Below are positions 21,191-29,742 of a stretch of 64,000 nt of DNA, in pieces; position 1 is the stretch's first letter, and each line of letters starts with the position of its first letter. The DNA lies in the NCBI RefSeq assembly GCF_963931295.1, contig NZ_OZ007001.1, positions 1,054,001-1,118,000 of the forward strand, given 5' to 3'. A program made the position numbers and the translations under genes. The notes below the pieces were generated by a model that did not search any database, was not told the origin of the DNA, and saw nothing but the letters and a program-made list of their open reading frames with translations. This DNA is from an uncultured Mailhella sp. Lineage in GTDB: Bacteria; Desulfobacterota; Desulfovibrionia; Desulfovibrionales; Desulfovibrionaceae.

Positions 21191-21241
21191 TCACTGGGAA
21201 AAACGCTTAAAACAAAAATTCCTCAAGAGAAGGCCTCCTGA
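21191..21241 (+). pseudogene. Remnant of an integrase C-terminus
   Basis: This short frame ends LKTKIPQEKAS and nearly repeats the last residues of the truncated integrase at 38707-39231 (LLKTNIPQEKVS). The DNA at 21205-21241 matches 39195-39231 with only two differences. It lies 55 bases before an attachment-site core, as an integrase end should. Confidence 0.65.
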
Positions 21242-21519
21242 GGAAAAATTGCAACCCAATTTTTGTAACCCAAAAACTGAGCTTATCATTTGTTGTTGGC
21301 GTCCCCAGGCGGATAAATTTTACAATATAATATATTGAATTAATATATTTAATATATACCATCAAGCAATCATACCCACAAAAATATCTACGTTTTCAAA
21401 AATATTTCTGCGGGCATGGATGTACAGGAAATCTTCGGTGCATCATAGTTACGTTTCTACGCAAACGCTATCTCTTTTATGCGAGAAGGCTATAAATTTT
21501 AAGGAGAAAAGTACCTGTG
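21242..21519. other. AT-rich island edge with attachment core
   Basis: No gene is visible. The stretch is much more AT-rich than the chromosome to its left and contains the att core at 21296-21314. Confidence 0.6.
21296..21314 (-). repeat. Attachment-site core 1 (tRNA-Glu 3' end)
   Basis: TTGGCGTCCCCAGGCGGAT is identical to 48544-48562, where it is the reverse complement of a tRNA-Glu 3' end. It marks the left edge of the accessory region. Confidence 0.75.
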
Positions 21520-22111
21520 TTATCCAAACACGTTCTTGAACTCCTCTCTCGTGATGACCGTATCCCAACCGCCGCGCTTTTCACCTTCGTGCAGGTCTAT
21601 GCCGGTATAGCAGAGACTGGTGTCTAACGGTATCGTGCATAAGGGCATCGGTGAAAACACCGAGGGACACAAGCAGATCAAATTCTTTTACTGCCAGCCC
21701 AGTCACACGCTGGAACAGTTCCGGCTCCAGCTGGGTAATGACATCCTTCAAGCACTGCTCACGGTAATCAGTAAGATACATGAACACCGGGATACGCGTG
21801 GCGAATTTAATGAGTTTTTCTTGAATCTGCTTACGCTTACCTTTATACTCTTTCTCTTCCTGGGTCAGCTCACGCTTCTTTTCCGGCGGCAGATCATCAC
21901 CAGTTTTCTTTGTCTTTTTTACGGCCTCAGACTTCGCAATAATCGTCTTGATACCTTCGTTCAAACTGCGGAAGCCTTCGATTTTCATAAGTGCATCCAT
22001 GACCTCCTTATTTGCCATCAGGCGCGCCAACGTGTCGTTATCCACATTGACAAGCAATGCGCTTTCCCAGCGTTTAGCCAGCAGAGTAGCAGATGTACCT
22101 ACCATAGCCAT
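21520..22111 (-). pseudogene. C-terminal remnant of a DEAD/DEAH helicase (R-M subunit-like), frameshifted
   Basis: The main frame (22111 down to 21581) has the IPVFMYLTDYREQCLKDVI and TGLAVKEFDLLVSLGVF segments found near the end of large helicase-type restriction proteins. After a frameshift near 21610 the original ending reappears in another frame (YTGIDLHEGEKRGGWD...TREEFKNVFG) and stops at 21520. The N-terminal helicase part is gone and the gene abuts a relaxase fragment. It is not functional. Confidence 0.75.
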
Positions 22112-22119
22112 ATCAAGAA

Positions 22120-22726
22120 TCTCGCGTGCGCCTATCTGCGACGGTCACGATTGAGAGTGACCGCGAAACGAAAGAAGCCTTCACGGCAATGTCTCCCACA
22201 AAAATGACCGCGCCGGCCCCCTTTTTCTCAAAACGGAGATCGACTTTTGCCGGCTTCCGGTGCATGTCTTCCCATGAGTCTGCGTCCCGTATGATGTCAT
22301 GCCCCGCTCCTGTGCGATACGCTGAGCAGACTTCTCCCCCGTGGCGTGTTCAACGTCCAAGGCGGCCTGTCGAAATTTTATTTCCTTGCCGCTCTTTCTC
22401 CGGGCCAGTTCACCGTTTTCCAGCACGACATATTGGGCTTTTTCCTGCGGTTTCCATCCCTGTCTGTGTTCAATGAGCGCAAGAAGCCTGTGCGCCGCAT
22501 CAATATCAAATCCTTTGTGTGGCTGAATAACTTTTCCCGTTTCCTCATTCATGCGGTTCACCGCAATGTGAAGATGGTAGTTATCGGTATCATAATGCAG
22601 AGCGTACACGGTCTGATGCCCGGTCAGCCCCATGTGACCCAGAAAAATATCCACAGCCTCGTCCACCTGTTCCCTCGTGGGCTGCTCCCCCTCCTGCCAT
22701 GAAAAAATCCATTGCTGCACCGGCAT
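22120..22726 (-). pseudogene. Relaxase (TraI/MobA family) fragment, truncated and frameshifted
   Basis: The segment QQWIFSWQEGEQPTREQ followed by HYDTDNYHLHIAVNRM is the histidine-triad region of plasmid relaxases. The N-terminal catalytic tyrosine is missing. Near 22310 the frame is lost: the expected continuation (FEKKGAGAVIFVGDIAVKAS) is found in another frame. It is a decayed remnant of a conjugative or mobilizable element. Confidence 0.78.
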
Positions 22727-22852
22727 CCTGCCTCGCCCCCCTGTTGGGGATTGGCCTTTTTATACATAGGATAAATTTTTGGTAGGCTGACAGGTATCAA
22801 AAAGGAGGAAAACAATATAGCAAAATTTTCTGCCGTCACGCCCCTCCATGAT

Positions 22853-23611
22853 TTAGCTGCCCTTCAATTTTAGTAACTCGTCGTCCAGCCCGTAGCGAAC
22901 CATCTCAATTCGGCCATTATGCTGAGATACAAAATCCCCGGTCATCATAAGCAACCGAAATGGAAAAAAAGCCGGACTGTTCAGGAGCAACACCATTGCC
23001 CCCTTGGCCTCAGGGGTGGCCAAAAGGGCTGATTCGAGCATCAGGATGGCCAAGTCTGGTTCGATAATGCTCACCGGAGCAGTTTTCTCATAGCAGCCTT
23101 TGATCTGGGAATCCTTTAGGACTTCCCAGGCGACAAAGGAACGAATGACGAACCGACCATAACGGCTGACGGTTTGCCGGTCGCCATACTGTTCCTTCAG
23201 GCGGTTGATGATCTGAGTCTGTGTCAGTTGATCCTGTAAGGCCAGCAATCGGCCGATCTGGCGGGCCACATTGAACCAGAAGGGATAGACCACCGAAACC
23301 ATCCCCCAATGAACCGCCAGAGCCATAGACGGATTTTTCCGCAAAAAAGCCAGTGAGGCATCCCGGAACGGGATCAACTCGGGGTCAGGGGATACCCAGA
23401 TCTTCATCAGGTTGTTGACGACGAAGGTCCGCGTCTGATTGCTTCGTGTACCTTCTGAGCCATTGCCTTTTCTATCCGCGAGAAATTCATGCAACTCCTG
23501 ACGGATAGTTTTTGCGTCAAGTCCTGCCATCAGCAGATTGGCTGTCTTCTGCATCCACTCAAAACGGATTACCTGCTTAATGCCGATAGATTCATGCCGT
23601 GTTCCCCTCAC
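22853..23611 (-). CDS. brxA: BREX-3 protein BrxA
   Basis: The 252-residue protein is the last gene of the operon and overlaps pglZ by 4 bases. The segments IRQELHEFLADR, RTFVVNNLMKIWVSPDPEL and MALAVHWGMVSVVYPFW match the DUF1819/BrxA family, a small helical DNA-binding component of BREX phage-defence systems. No enzymatic motif is seen. The length is somewhat above that of type 1 BrxA. Confidence 0.85.
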   Translation of the reverse strand: MRGTRHESIGIKQVIRFEWMQKTANLLMAGLDAKTIRQELHEFLADRKGNGSEGTRSNQTRTFVVNNLMKIWVSPDPELIPFRDASLAFLRKNPSMALAVHWGMVSVVYPFWFNVARQIGRLLALQDQLTQTQIINRLKEQYGDRQTVSRYGRFVIRSFVAWEVLKDSQIKGCYEKTAPVSIIEPDLAILMLESALLATPEAKGAMVLLLNSPAFFPFRLLMMTGDFVSQHNGRIEMVRYGLDDELLKLKGS

Positions 23612-25599
23612 CGTGTTCTCCTTTCAAACTTCACAACGGGCACAATGACTTCTTCAATAGATACACCGCCATGCCCCACGATGCTACATCCCGGATTCAG
23701 GAATGCATCATGACCACCGGCCACCAGGGGAAAATAATCTGAGGGCAACCCAACCGGAGACCATTCATGGGCAAACGGAAAGGCCTCAGCCACCCGAGCA
23801 CGAAGTTCCGACGAAGGATAGACACGAACCCGCTCGCCACGAGTTTCAGCTATCCCCCCTTCAGATGGACGCCCTTTACCTTCACATTGAATATTGCCGT
23901 GATCGGATGTCAGCCAAACATCATAACCGTAATCCAATAGTTGGCCGACCATCTTGGAAAGGAATCCAGCACTGCACCATTGTTTTATCTGGTTGTGCAT
24001 CCCGGCAGAGCCGAGTTGCATGCCGTGCATGATTTTGTCGACCTTGTCAACGATCAACCCCACTACCTTGGTCTTCCCCGGGAGGATTACCGAATCCAAA
24101 ACTTCCCCAGCATTACCATCTCCAAGGCCTCGCTGGTAGGCTACATCGAACCGGGATAGGTCATATCCTTCCCAGAACTGCTTCCAGAGCTTCTCTTCGC
24201 TGTTGGTCGAATTGATGGATGACGGGAAATAGAGCGGCGGCTTGCCTGAGAAGATAGCCTGCCGCGACACTGAGGTCAGCGTCGGAATCCAAGCGAAGGT
24301 CGCGGATTCACGCATAACAAGATTGGCATCTTGCCTTTGCAGAAGCTGACGAATGGTCACCCACTGGTCCAAAGCCAGGCCATCGACCACGATTAGAGCG
24401 ACTCGTTTGCTGCCGGAGGACTCAATGTCCCTTGCCAGGCGGCGAGGTACGTGGTGCAGCATGGCTGGATTTGTCGGCGGCAAGCTGATCAAACCGGTAT
24501 ATTGCTCCGTCAGCCAAGCTGCAAATGTCGAGTTCAGTTCATCTCCGATTTCTCTGAGCCTGGTCTGATACTCGATGCTGCCGTCACAGTGAACCAATGA
24601 AGAAAGTTCAGCCCATTTCAATGCAAAGACAATCCAATCCGAATAGAGAGCTTCCGCATTGGGCAGATTCCTTTCAGCAAGATCAAACAGGCGTGAAATC
24701 CGGAGTGCGTCATCGTCCGGGTCGGACGTGACAATGCCGCTTCGAATCCAGGCCCCGGCATCCAATTCAATACCTTTTGCCTCGACAGGAGTGAGTTTTC
24801 CCTCCAGAAACAGATTGTCGATGTAGACTTTGATGTCCTGATGGTCGAACGGCAGATAAGCCGGTCCGTGATACTTGAGGCCGTATTCCGGCGAATCTTC
24901 CCGTACAAAATCACTGCCGATCATGGAAAGAAAAATCGGCCAGCGTTCCTGCAAAAAGGCAAAAAAGGCCTCATCGTCTGAAACGATTTCAGAAAGCGGC
25001 CAGGATTTGAACCCACCATGAACTTCGAGAACTTGGATGAGTCGTTCTGCCAGAATCTGTGGGACTTGAAGATTACTGTAGTGCAGGTGAAGCAAAGCAC
25101 GGAGCAACTTTACTTCGTCGTCAATCAATTCCGCTGCGATGCCGAATACATGACGGAGAATAAAATCCTTGGTGGCGTTGTCACCCATGCGTTCCGGCGT
25201 ATCCTTGCACTGGGCATCAAATACCGCGTCCAACATGCTCCGGTCGATCTTCTCGATAACCGGATAGCTCAGATTAGGAAAGATGTCCCCCAGGTTAAAT
25301 GACAGCTTTCGGCCTGCCTGGAGCAGATCGTATGGCAAGAACTCCAGATCAGCATCCTGCAGGCGGAGAACCACCACCAAATCTGTGTGTTCCCCCCGAT
25401 CCCAGATTAAACGGTACTTGGACTCATAGGCATATCTGAATTCGACAGGGTCTCTGAACTCGATGAGATCGAAGCCTCTCCCGTGAAGATCCAACACCAG
25501 TTTCTCCTCGGTCAGCAGACAATCCGGGTCTGCCACCAAAGTCAACTTGCTGACGTTCGGTACAAAATTGTTCAGAATGGCGTCTCGCCAACTCCTCAT
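23608..25599 (-). CDS. pglZ: BREX-3 system phosphatase-fold protein PglZ
   Basis: The frame opens at 25686, but MRSWRDAILNNFVP at 25599 overlaps the brxH stop (TAATG) and is the likely start, giving 663 residues. It contains a PglZ alkaline-phosphatase-like core with VVDGLALDQW (about 404-413) and TSDHGN (564-569), carrying the metal-ligand Asp and His residues. PglZ is essential for BREX defence and probably acts on nucleic acid or nucleotides. It overlaps brxA by 4 bases. Confidence 0.92.
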   Translation of the reverse strand: MRSWRDAILNNFVPNVSKLTLVADPDCLLTEEKLVLDLHGRGFDLIEFRDPVEFRYAYESKYRLIWDRGEHTDLVVVLRLQDADLEFLPYDLLQAGRKLSFNLGDIFPNLSYPVIEKIDRSMLDAVFDAQCKDTPERMGDNATKDFILRHVFGIAAELIDDEVKLLRALLHLHYSNLQVPQILAERLIQVLEVHGGFKSWPLSEIVSDDEAFFAFLQERWPIFLSMIGSDFVREDSPEYGLKYHGPAYLPFDHQDIKVYIDNLFLEGKLTPVEAKGIELDAGAWIRSGIVTSDPDDDALRISRLFDLAERNLPNAEALYSDWIVFALKWAELSSLVHCDGSIEYQTRLREIGDELNSTFAAWLTEQYTGLISLPPTNPAMLHHVPRRLARDIESSGSKRVALIVVDGLALDQWVTIRQLLQRQDANLVMRESATFAWIPTLTSVSRQAIFSGKPPLYFPSSINSTNSEEKLWKQFWEGYDLSRFDVAYQRGLGDGNAGEVLDSVILPGKTKVVGLIVDKVDKIMHGMQLGSAGMHNQIKQWCSAGFLSKMVGQLLDYGYDVWLTSDHGNIQCEGKGRPSEGGIAETRGERVRVYPSSELRARVAEAFPFAHEWSPVGLPSDYFPLVAGGHDAFLNPGCSIVGHGGVSIEEVIVPVVKFERRTR

Positions 25600-28508
25600 T
25601 AAACGCCCCCCTTGATAATCTGCAGCATCAGCAGCGGCCGGATTTCCGGCACAATCTGTCGCGCTTCCTGCAAAGCCCGCAGCCAATCAGATTCGTCAGC
25701 ATCGCAACGAGACGCTCTGAATTGCCGCACCTCCGGCAAGCCCACCCGCTCAATGGCCTTGCGTCGCGAGGCAAAGGAAATGATGCCGCGTTCCTCCTCG
25801 CGAGCTACAGACACAAGATGCGCATGCTGTAATGCATCAAACTTCTCCTGTCCGGCCTGTTCAGCCAATGTCTGCAACCGCTCATAAACGACAAGAGACT
25901 CGTCCTGACTGAGACTGGCCTGCACCTGAATGTCCGCTGTCTGCAGTGCATCCCAGATATGCCGGGCTGTGGGTAAAAACAATTTGCCTTCTCCACTCAG
26001 GAACACACTAACATATCCCCGCCGCACCATGGGAATGTGCAAAAGTTGTGTCTTATGATGCATCCCGGCCTGAAGACGAATTTCAAAGAGCCCCCAGAGC
26101 CCGGAAATACTGTCCGGCAATCCACTCACGCGTACACAAGGCAAAGGCTGGCCAGCCGCGATCTGCGGCAGATTTAGGGCCAGCCCACGGACACGGCTAT
26201 TTTCAAGATTGAGCAGAGTTGCATCGGGCAGACGATTTGCTTCCCGTGCGCTGAACACAACCTTGTGATACTCTTGACCGCCCGGCCAGCTCAGATCCCA
26301 CCAGGAGCGCTTACGGATTGCCGAACCGCCGTGAGAATTGAGATACCCCACGGTCATCCGCTCCACCCAATAAGGCAGCGGATGAGAACGCAGACGCTCA
26401 GCTACCTGTATATCCGGTGTTTCTGAAATATCATAGACGGCGGAGGCATCATGAGCTTGCTGAATCTCATTGCGAAGCCGGGCCACCGTGTGCTCCACGG
26501 ATGTCTCAATGCCATCAGGATTCATAATGGCCGAGGCGAACACATCCTCGAACATCTCACCGGCCTGGGCAGAGTCGAGAACATCGCCGGTCTTGTCAAT
26601 ACCGAACTCTTCGAAAATGACCGAGAGTTTCTGCTCCAGCACTTCACGGACACGAAACTCGACCGACTCCTCAAATACAAAGTTGATTGCCCGTACCGTC
26701 TTGGGCTGTCCGATACGGTCCACACGGCCGATTCGCTGCTCCAGCCTCATCGGATTCCAAGGAATGTCGTAATTGATAATGATATGGGCGAACTGCAGGT
26801 TCAGCCCTTCTCCACCCGCATCGGTGGAGACCAGCACGCGGTACGATTTGCTGAAGGCTTCCTGGACCTGCTTGCGTTCCTCCATATCCATGGATCCATT
26901 CAGGGTGACGACCGAAATTCCCCGGGCCTCCAAGAATTCTTTCAACATCTGCTGGGTCGGCACGAACTCAGTGAAAATCAGCACCTTCAGGTCCGGCTCG
27001 CTTTCCTCGGCCTGAAGATCGTAAATCCAATTGATCAAAGCTTCAGCCTTGGCATCCGGTCCAGCCTGTTCGCAGCGAACCGCAGCGTCGAGCAGGCTCT
27101 CCACATAGATGCCTTCACTCTGAAGAGCCGAGACCCGGGACTTCAACAGCTCATCAAGCAGTTCCTGGCCGTCCATATCGTAGAGCTCGACCATTTCATC
27201 ATCTACGCTTTCTGAGCCTTCCGCGCTGTTTTTCAGCTCCGCCATACGCATACCGGCCTGATGTTTGCTCTCTTTGATTGCCGTAAGCCGACGCTCCAAG
27301 GTAGTACGGATAGCTCTGGTGCTGGAAACAACCAGACGCTGCATCAGGAGCATCAAAAAGCCTATATGGCGCTTTTTCTCGCGTAGAGCCTGATTGTAGC
27401 CCTCGCGTACATAGTCGGTCACCGCTTCATAAAGAAGTTGCTGCAGATGATGACGACTCTCCCAAGTCACCGGAGCCATCTGTGTCCGCCGAGGTTTAAA
27501 GAGCGGCTTGCCGTCGGCATCAACGGCCTTGCGCTTTTCGGTACGGATGATATACGGGGCCACCCGCGCTCGGGAAACACTGGCCATGTCTGGAAAGGCA
27601 TCTTCATCCAGCAGGTTCATCAGGCGATGAAAGGCATCGGTCTTGCCTTGGTGGGGAGTGGCCGAAAGGAGCAACAAATAGGGCGCGGCTTCGGCCAAGC
27701 CCTTACCGAGTTTATAACGGGCAACATGGTCTGTGCTGCCCCCCAGACGATGAGCTTCATCCACCACCACCATGTCCCATCCGGCGGTGATCAGTTCCTC
27801 AAATCGGCTGCGGTTGTAGTCGGCTATGCGCTCGGCTGTCCAGCCGCGCCGCTTGTCCATGGGCTTGACCGAATCCAAAGAGACGATGACCTGATCGAAC
27901 ATCGACCAGGCCGAGTTGCACTGATTCGTCCCTGAGGCCATACGTTGCAGCGTGCCGATGTCGTCGCCCAGCACAAGCTGGAAATGCTCGTTGAAGTGAG
28001 TCTGCATTTCCACCACCCACTGGGAAGCAATGCCTTTGGGAACAACAATCAGAATTCGCCGAACCAGTCCGCGCAGTTTGAGTTCGCGCATGATCAGACC
28101 GGCCTCTATGGTCTTACCCAAGCCCACCTCGTCGGCCAGCAGGTAACGCACGCGGTCGCCTGAGACCGCACGGGACAAGGCATGGATCTGATGAGGCAGA
28201 GGAATGACGTTGGACTCCATGGGAGCCAGCAGCACATGACCGTCGGCTGTGCTGCTGGCTCCTTCCAGCACTTCGGCCACCTTGGCTGCGGCTGCCACAT
28301 AGGCAATGCGTCCGATCTCAATCTCCGGCCGCAAGTCGGCACTCAGCGACCGTAACGCTGAACGGGGCACGAGCACCAATGCGTTCTGATTCGGCAACCA
28401 GATGCGGCACACAGTCTGACCCCACAAGGACTTCTCTTCAATGACCTTGCAGGCGCTGTTATGAACTGTGCTGTATTGCCAACTCTGACTGCTGAGGTGA
28501 GACTTCAT
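25599..28508 (-). CDS. brxHII: BREX-3 SNF2/DEAH-type helicase BrxH (BrxHII)
   Basis: The 969-residue protein has Walker A DEVGLGKT (126-133), DEAH (250-253), LSATPHQGK, and the C-terminal helicase motifs ending QRIGRVDRIGQ. This is an SNF2-like ATPase typical of BREX types 2 and 3. It should translocate on DNA as part of the defence complex. Its start overlaps the RNA ligase stop by 4 bases (ATGA), so the upstream cassette is translationally coupled to a core BREX gene. Confidence 0.92.
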   Translation of the reverse strand: MKSHLSSQSWQYSTVHNSACKVIEEKSLWGQTVCRIWLPNQNALVLVPRSALRSLSADLRPEIEIGRIAYVAAAAKVAEVLEGASSTADGHVLLAPMESNVIPLPHQIHALSRAVSGDRVRYLLADEVGLGKTIEAGLIMRELKLRGLVRRILIVVPKGIASQWVVEMQTHFNEHFQLVLGDDIGTLQRMASGTNQCNSAWSMFDQVIVSLDSVKPMDKRRGWTAERIADYNRSRFEELITAGWDMVVVDEAHRLGGSTDHVARYKLGKGLAEAAPYLLLLSATPHQGKTDAFHRLMNLLDEDAFPDMASVSRARVAPYIIRTEKRKAVDADGKPLFKPRRTQMAPVTWESRHHLQQLLYEAVTDYVREGYNQALREKKRHIGFLMLLMQRLVVSSTRAIRTTLERRLTAIKESKHQAGMRMAELKNSAEGSESVDDEMVELYDMDGQELLDELLKSRVSALQSEGIYVESLLDAAVRCEQAGPDAKAEALINWIYDLQAEESEPDLKVLIFTEFVPTQQMLKEFLEARGISVVTLNGSMDMEERKQVQEAFSKSYRVLVSTDAGGEGLNLQFAHIIINYDIPWNPMRLEQRIGRVDRIGQPKTVRAINFVFEESVEFRVREVLEQKLSVIFEEFGIDKTGDVLDSAQAGEMFEDVFASAIMNPDGIETSVEHTVARLRNEIQQAHDASAVYDISETPDIQVAERLRSHPLPYWVERMTVGYLNSHGGSAIRKRSWWDLSWPGGQEYHKVVFSAREANRLPDATLLNLENSRVRGLALNLPQIAAGQPLPCVRVSGLPDSISGLWGLFEIRLQAGMHHKTQLLHIPMVRRGYVSVFLSGEGKLFLPTARHIWDALQTADIQVQASLSQDESLVVYERLQTLAEQAGQEKFDALQHAHLVSVAREEERGIISFASRRKAIERVGLPEVRQFRASRCDADESDWLRALQEARQIVPEIRPLLMLQIIKGGV

Positions 28509-29194
28509 CCTTGCAACTCCGAGCTCAACCGATTCGGCCTGATGGCGGAGCGCGTCCAGTGCGTCTCTACAGCTTGGATAAACGCCGGTCGAACCAGTTT
28601 AGCCCGTTGAGACAGCCAGTCTCCTTGATCAACTCGAAGATAGATTCCTTCCGCAGGCTGATCGCTAAATTTTGAAACAGATAGGAGTTTTTGAATTTCT
28701 GGATAAGTGAAGCGCCCGCGTGCAACAATAGGAACTTGGGAAATGCACATTTCCCTTAAAAGCGCATCCCTGCGTTCCGAAGAAAGAAACCTGCCAACCC
28801 GTTTATCATAAATATCGAAACCAAGGAACCAATCAGGCAACTGATCATAAAAAATCGAGTGCTGGGCATAGCACCATTCTCCGAAAAGTATGAACTTGTC
28901 GGAAAGAACCTCAAACAGCATATCGATCCGGGGGGGCAGCCAGTCGCCAAGTTTTTTCCACTGTCCTGTTCCAGGCAGGTACAGATATGCTCCTCGGTTC
29001 TGAGCTCGAATATTTCCTTCCGAATCAAAAGAGATTCCCAGATTTGCGCCATCTACCTTTTCTTCGACAACAAGACTATGCCGTAGGAAATCAAAACGTT
29101 CCGATTCCGAAAGCACCTTATCATCTCGGATATCGACACCAGTCAACGCTGCCAGATGCGGAGTGGAAGGAAACTTGAAAAAATTATCGTTCAC
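28505..29194 (-). CDS. RNA ligase family protein embedded in the BREX operon
   Basis: The gene probably starts at a GTG (29194) that overlaps the PIN gene's stop (GTGA). The 229-residue protein has all nucleotidyltransferase ligase motifs: motif I EKVDG with the AMP-accepting Lys46, an arginine pair in RAQNRG (about 63-67), FGEW (104-107), FLGFDIYD (123-130), motif IV AEGIYLR (Glu182) and motif V RAKLVR (Lys199). It lacks extra domains, like small Rnl2/RNA_ligase-family proteins that seal 3'-OH/5'-phosphate RNA breaks. Its placement next to a PIN nuclease suggests sealing or reversing cuts. A DNA substrate cannot be excluded. Confidence 0.88.
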   Translation of the reverse strand: MNDNFFKFPSTPHLAALTGVDIRDDKVLSESERFDFLRHSLVVEEKVDGANLGISFDSEGNIRAQNRGAYLYLPGTGQWKKLGDWLPPRIDMLFEVLSDKFILFGEWCYAQHSIFYDQLPDWFLGFDIYDKRVGRFLSSERRDALLREMCISQVPIVARGRFTYPEIQKLLSVSKFSDQPAEGIYLRVDQGDWLSQRAKLVRPAFIQAVETHWTRSAIRPNRLSSELQG

Positions 29195-29742
29195 GACCCG
29201 ATCTTCTCCTCATATTTGGTTTTGACATATTCAGGACAGAGAAAATGAACGGTAATACCGGCTTCCTTCAAAGCATCTTTCCAGCCCCACCATTTGCAAT
29301 CTGTGGATTGCAGAATCGGCGGTTTCTCAGGGTGAGCATTTGCGACGGCAACAAACTTTCGATCCGATATATCGAAATTTACCAATCCTTCATGCTTTGG
29401 AAATTGTTTATAGGAGTCGCCGTCCTTGGAGATAGTTACCCTGTCAGAATCAGGTAGGCTCCAGCGATTATCATGAACCCACTTCATGAAAGAATCCCCG
29501 AGTCCCGGCTGACCTTTCAGGGAAAGCTGTTGCCGGTATTCATTGAAGATTTCGTCACCGGCATCAATAACTAACCCACGTTTTTTAATAACGTGCTCTA
29601 TTGCATTAACGCAGGCAAGTACACAATCAACTAATTCTTCAGGAATGCCGTCAGAGGAAGTTGCACGATTCGCCATCTTTGGAACATTTGTGTCCACAAG
29701 ACATTTATCTGGAAAACTCATTTGACTAACCCCAGCTTTCAT
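29191..29742 (-). CDS. PIN-domain-like nuclease in the BREX cassette
   Basis: The 183-residue protein begins with the PIN hallmark CLVDTNV (Asp17) and has further acidic residues placed as in PIN nucleases: Glu64/Glu68 in DEIFNEYR, Asp127 in DISDRKFVAVA and Asp148 in QSTDCKWW. PIN enzymes cut RNA using metal ions at such acidic clusters. It overlaps both neighbours by 4 bases, after the AAA ATPase and before the RNA ligase. A second possible start lies at 29721. The PIN call rests on motif placement only, but fits the partner genes well. Confidence 0.75.
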   Translation of the reverse strand: MKAGVSQMSFPDKCLVDTNVPKMANRATSSDGIPEELVDCVLACVNAIEHVIKKRGLVIDAGDEIFNEYRQQLSLKGQPGLGDSFMKWVHDNRWSLPDSDRVTISKDGDSYKQFPKHEGLVNFDISDRKFVAVANAHPEKPPILQSTDCKWWGWKDALKEAGITVHFLCPEYVKTKYEEKIGS

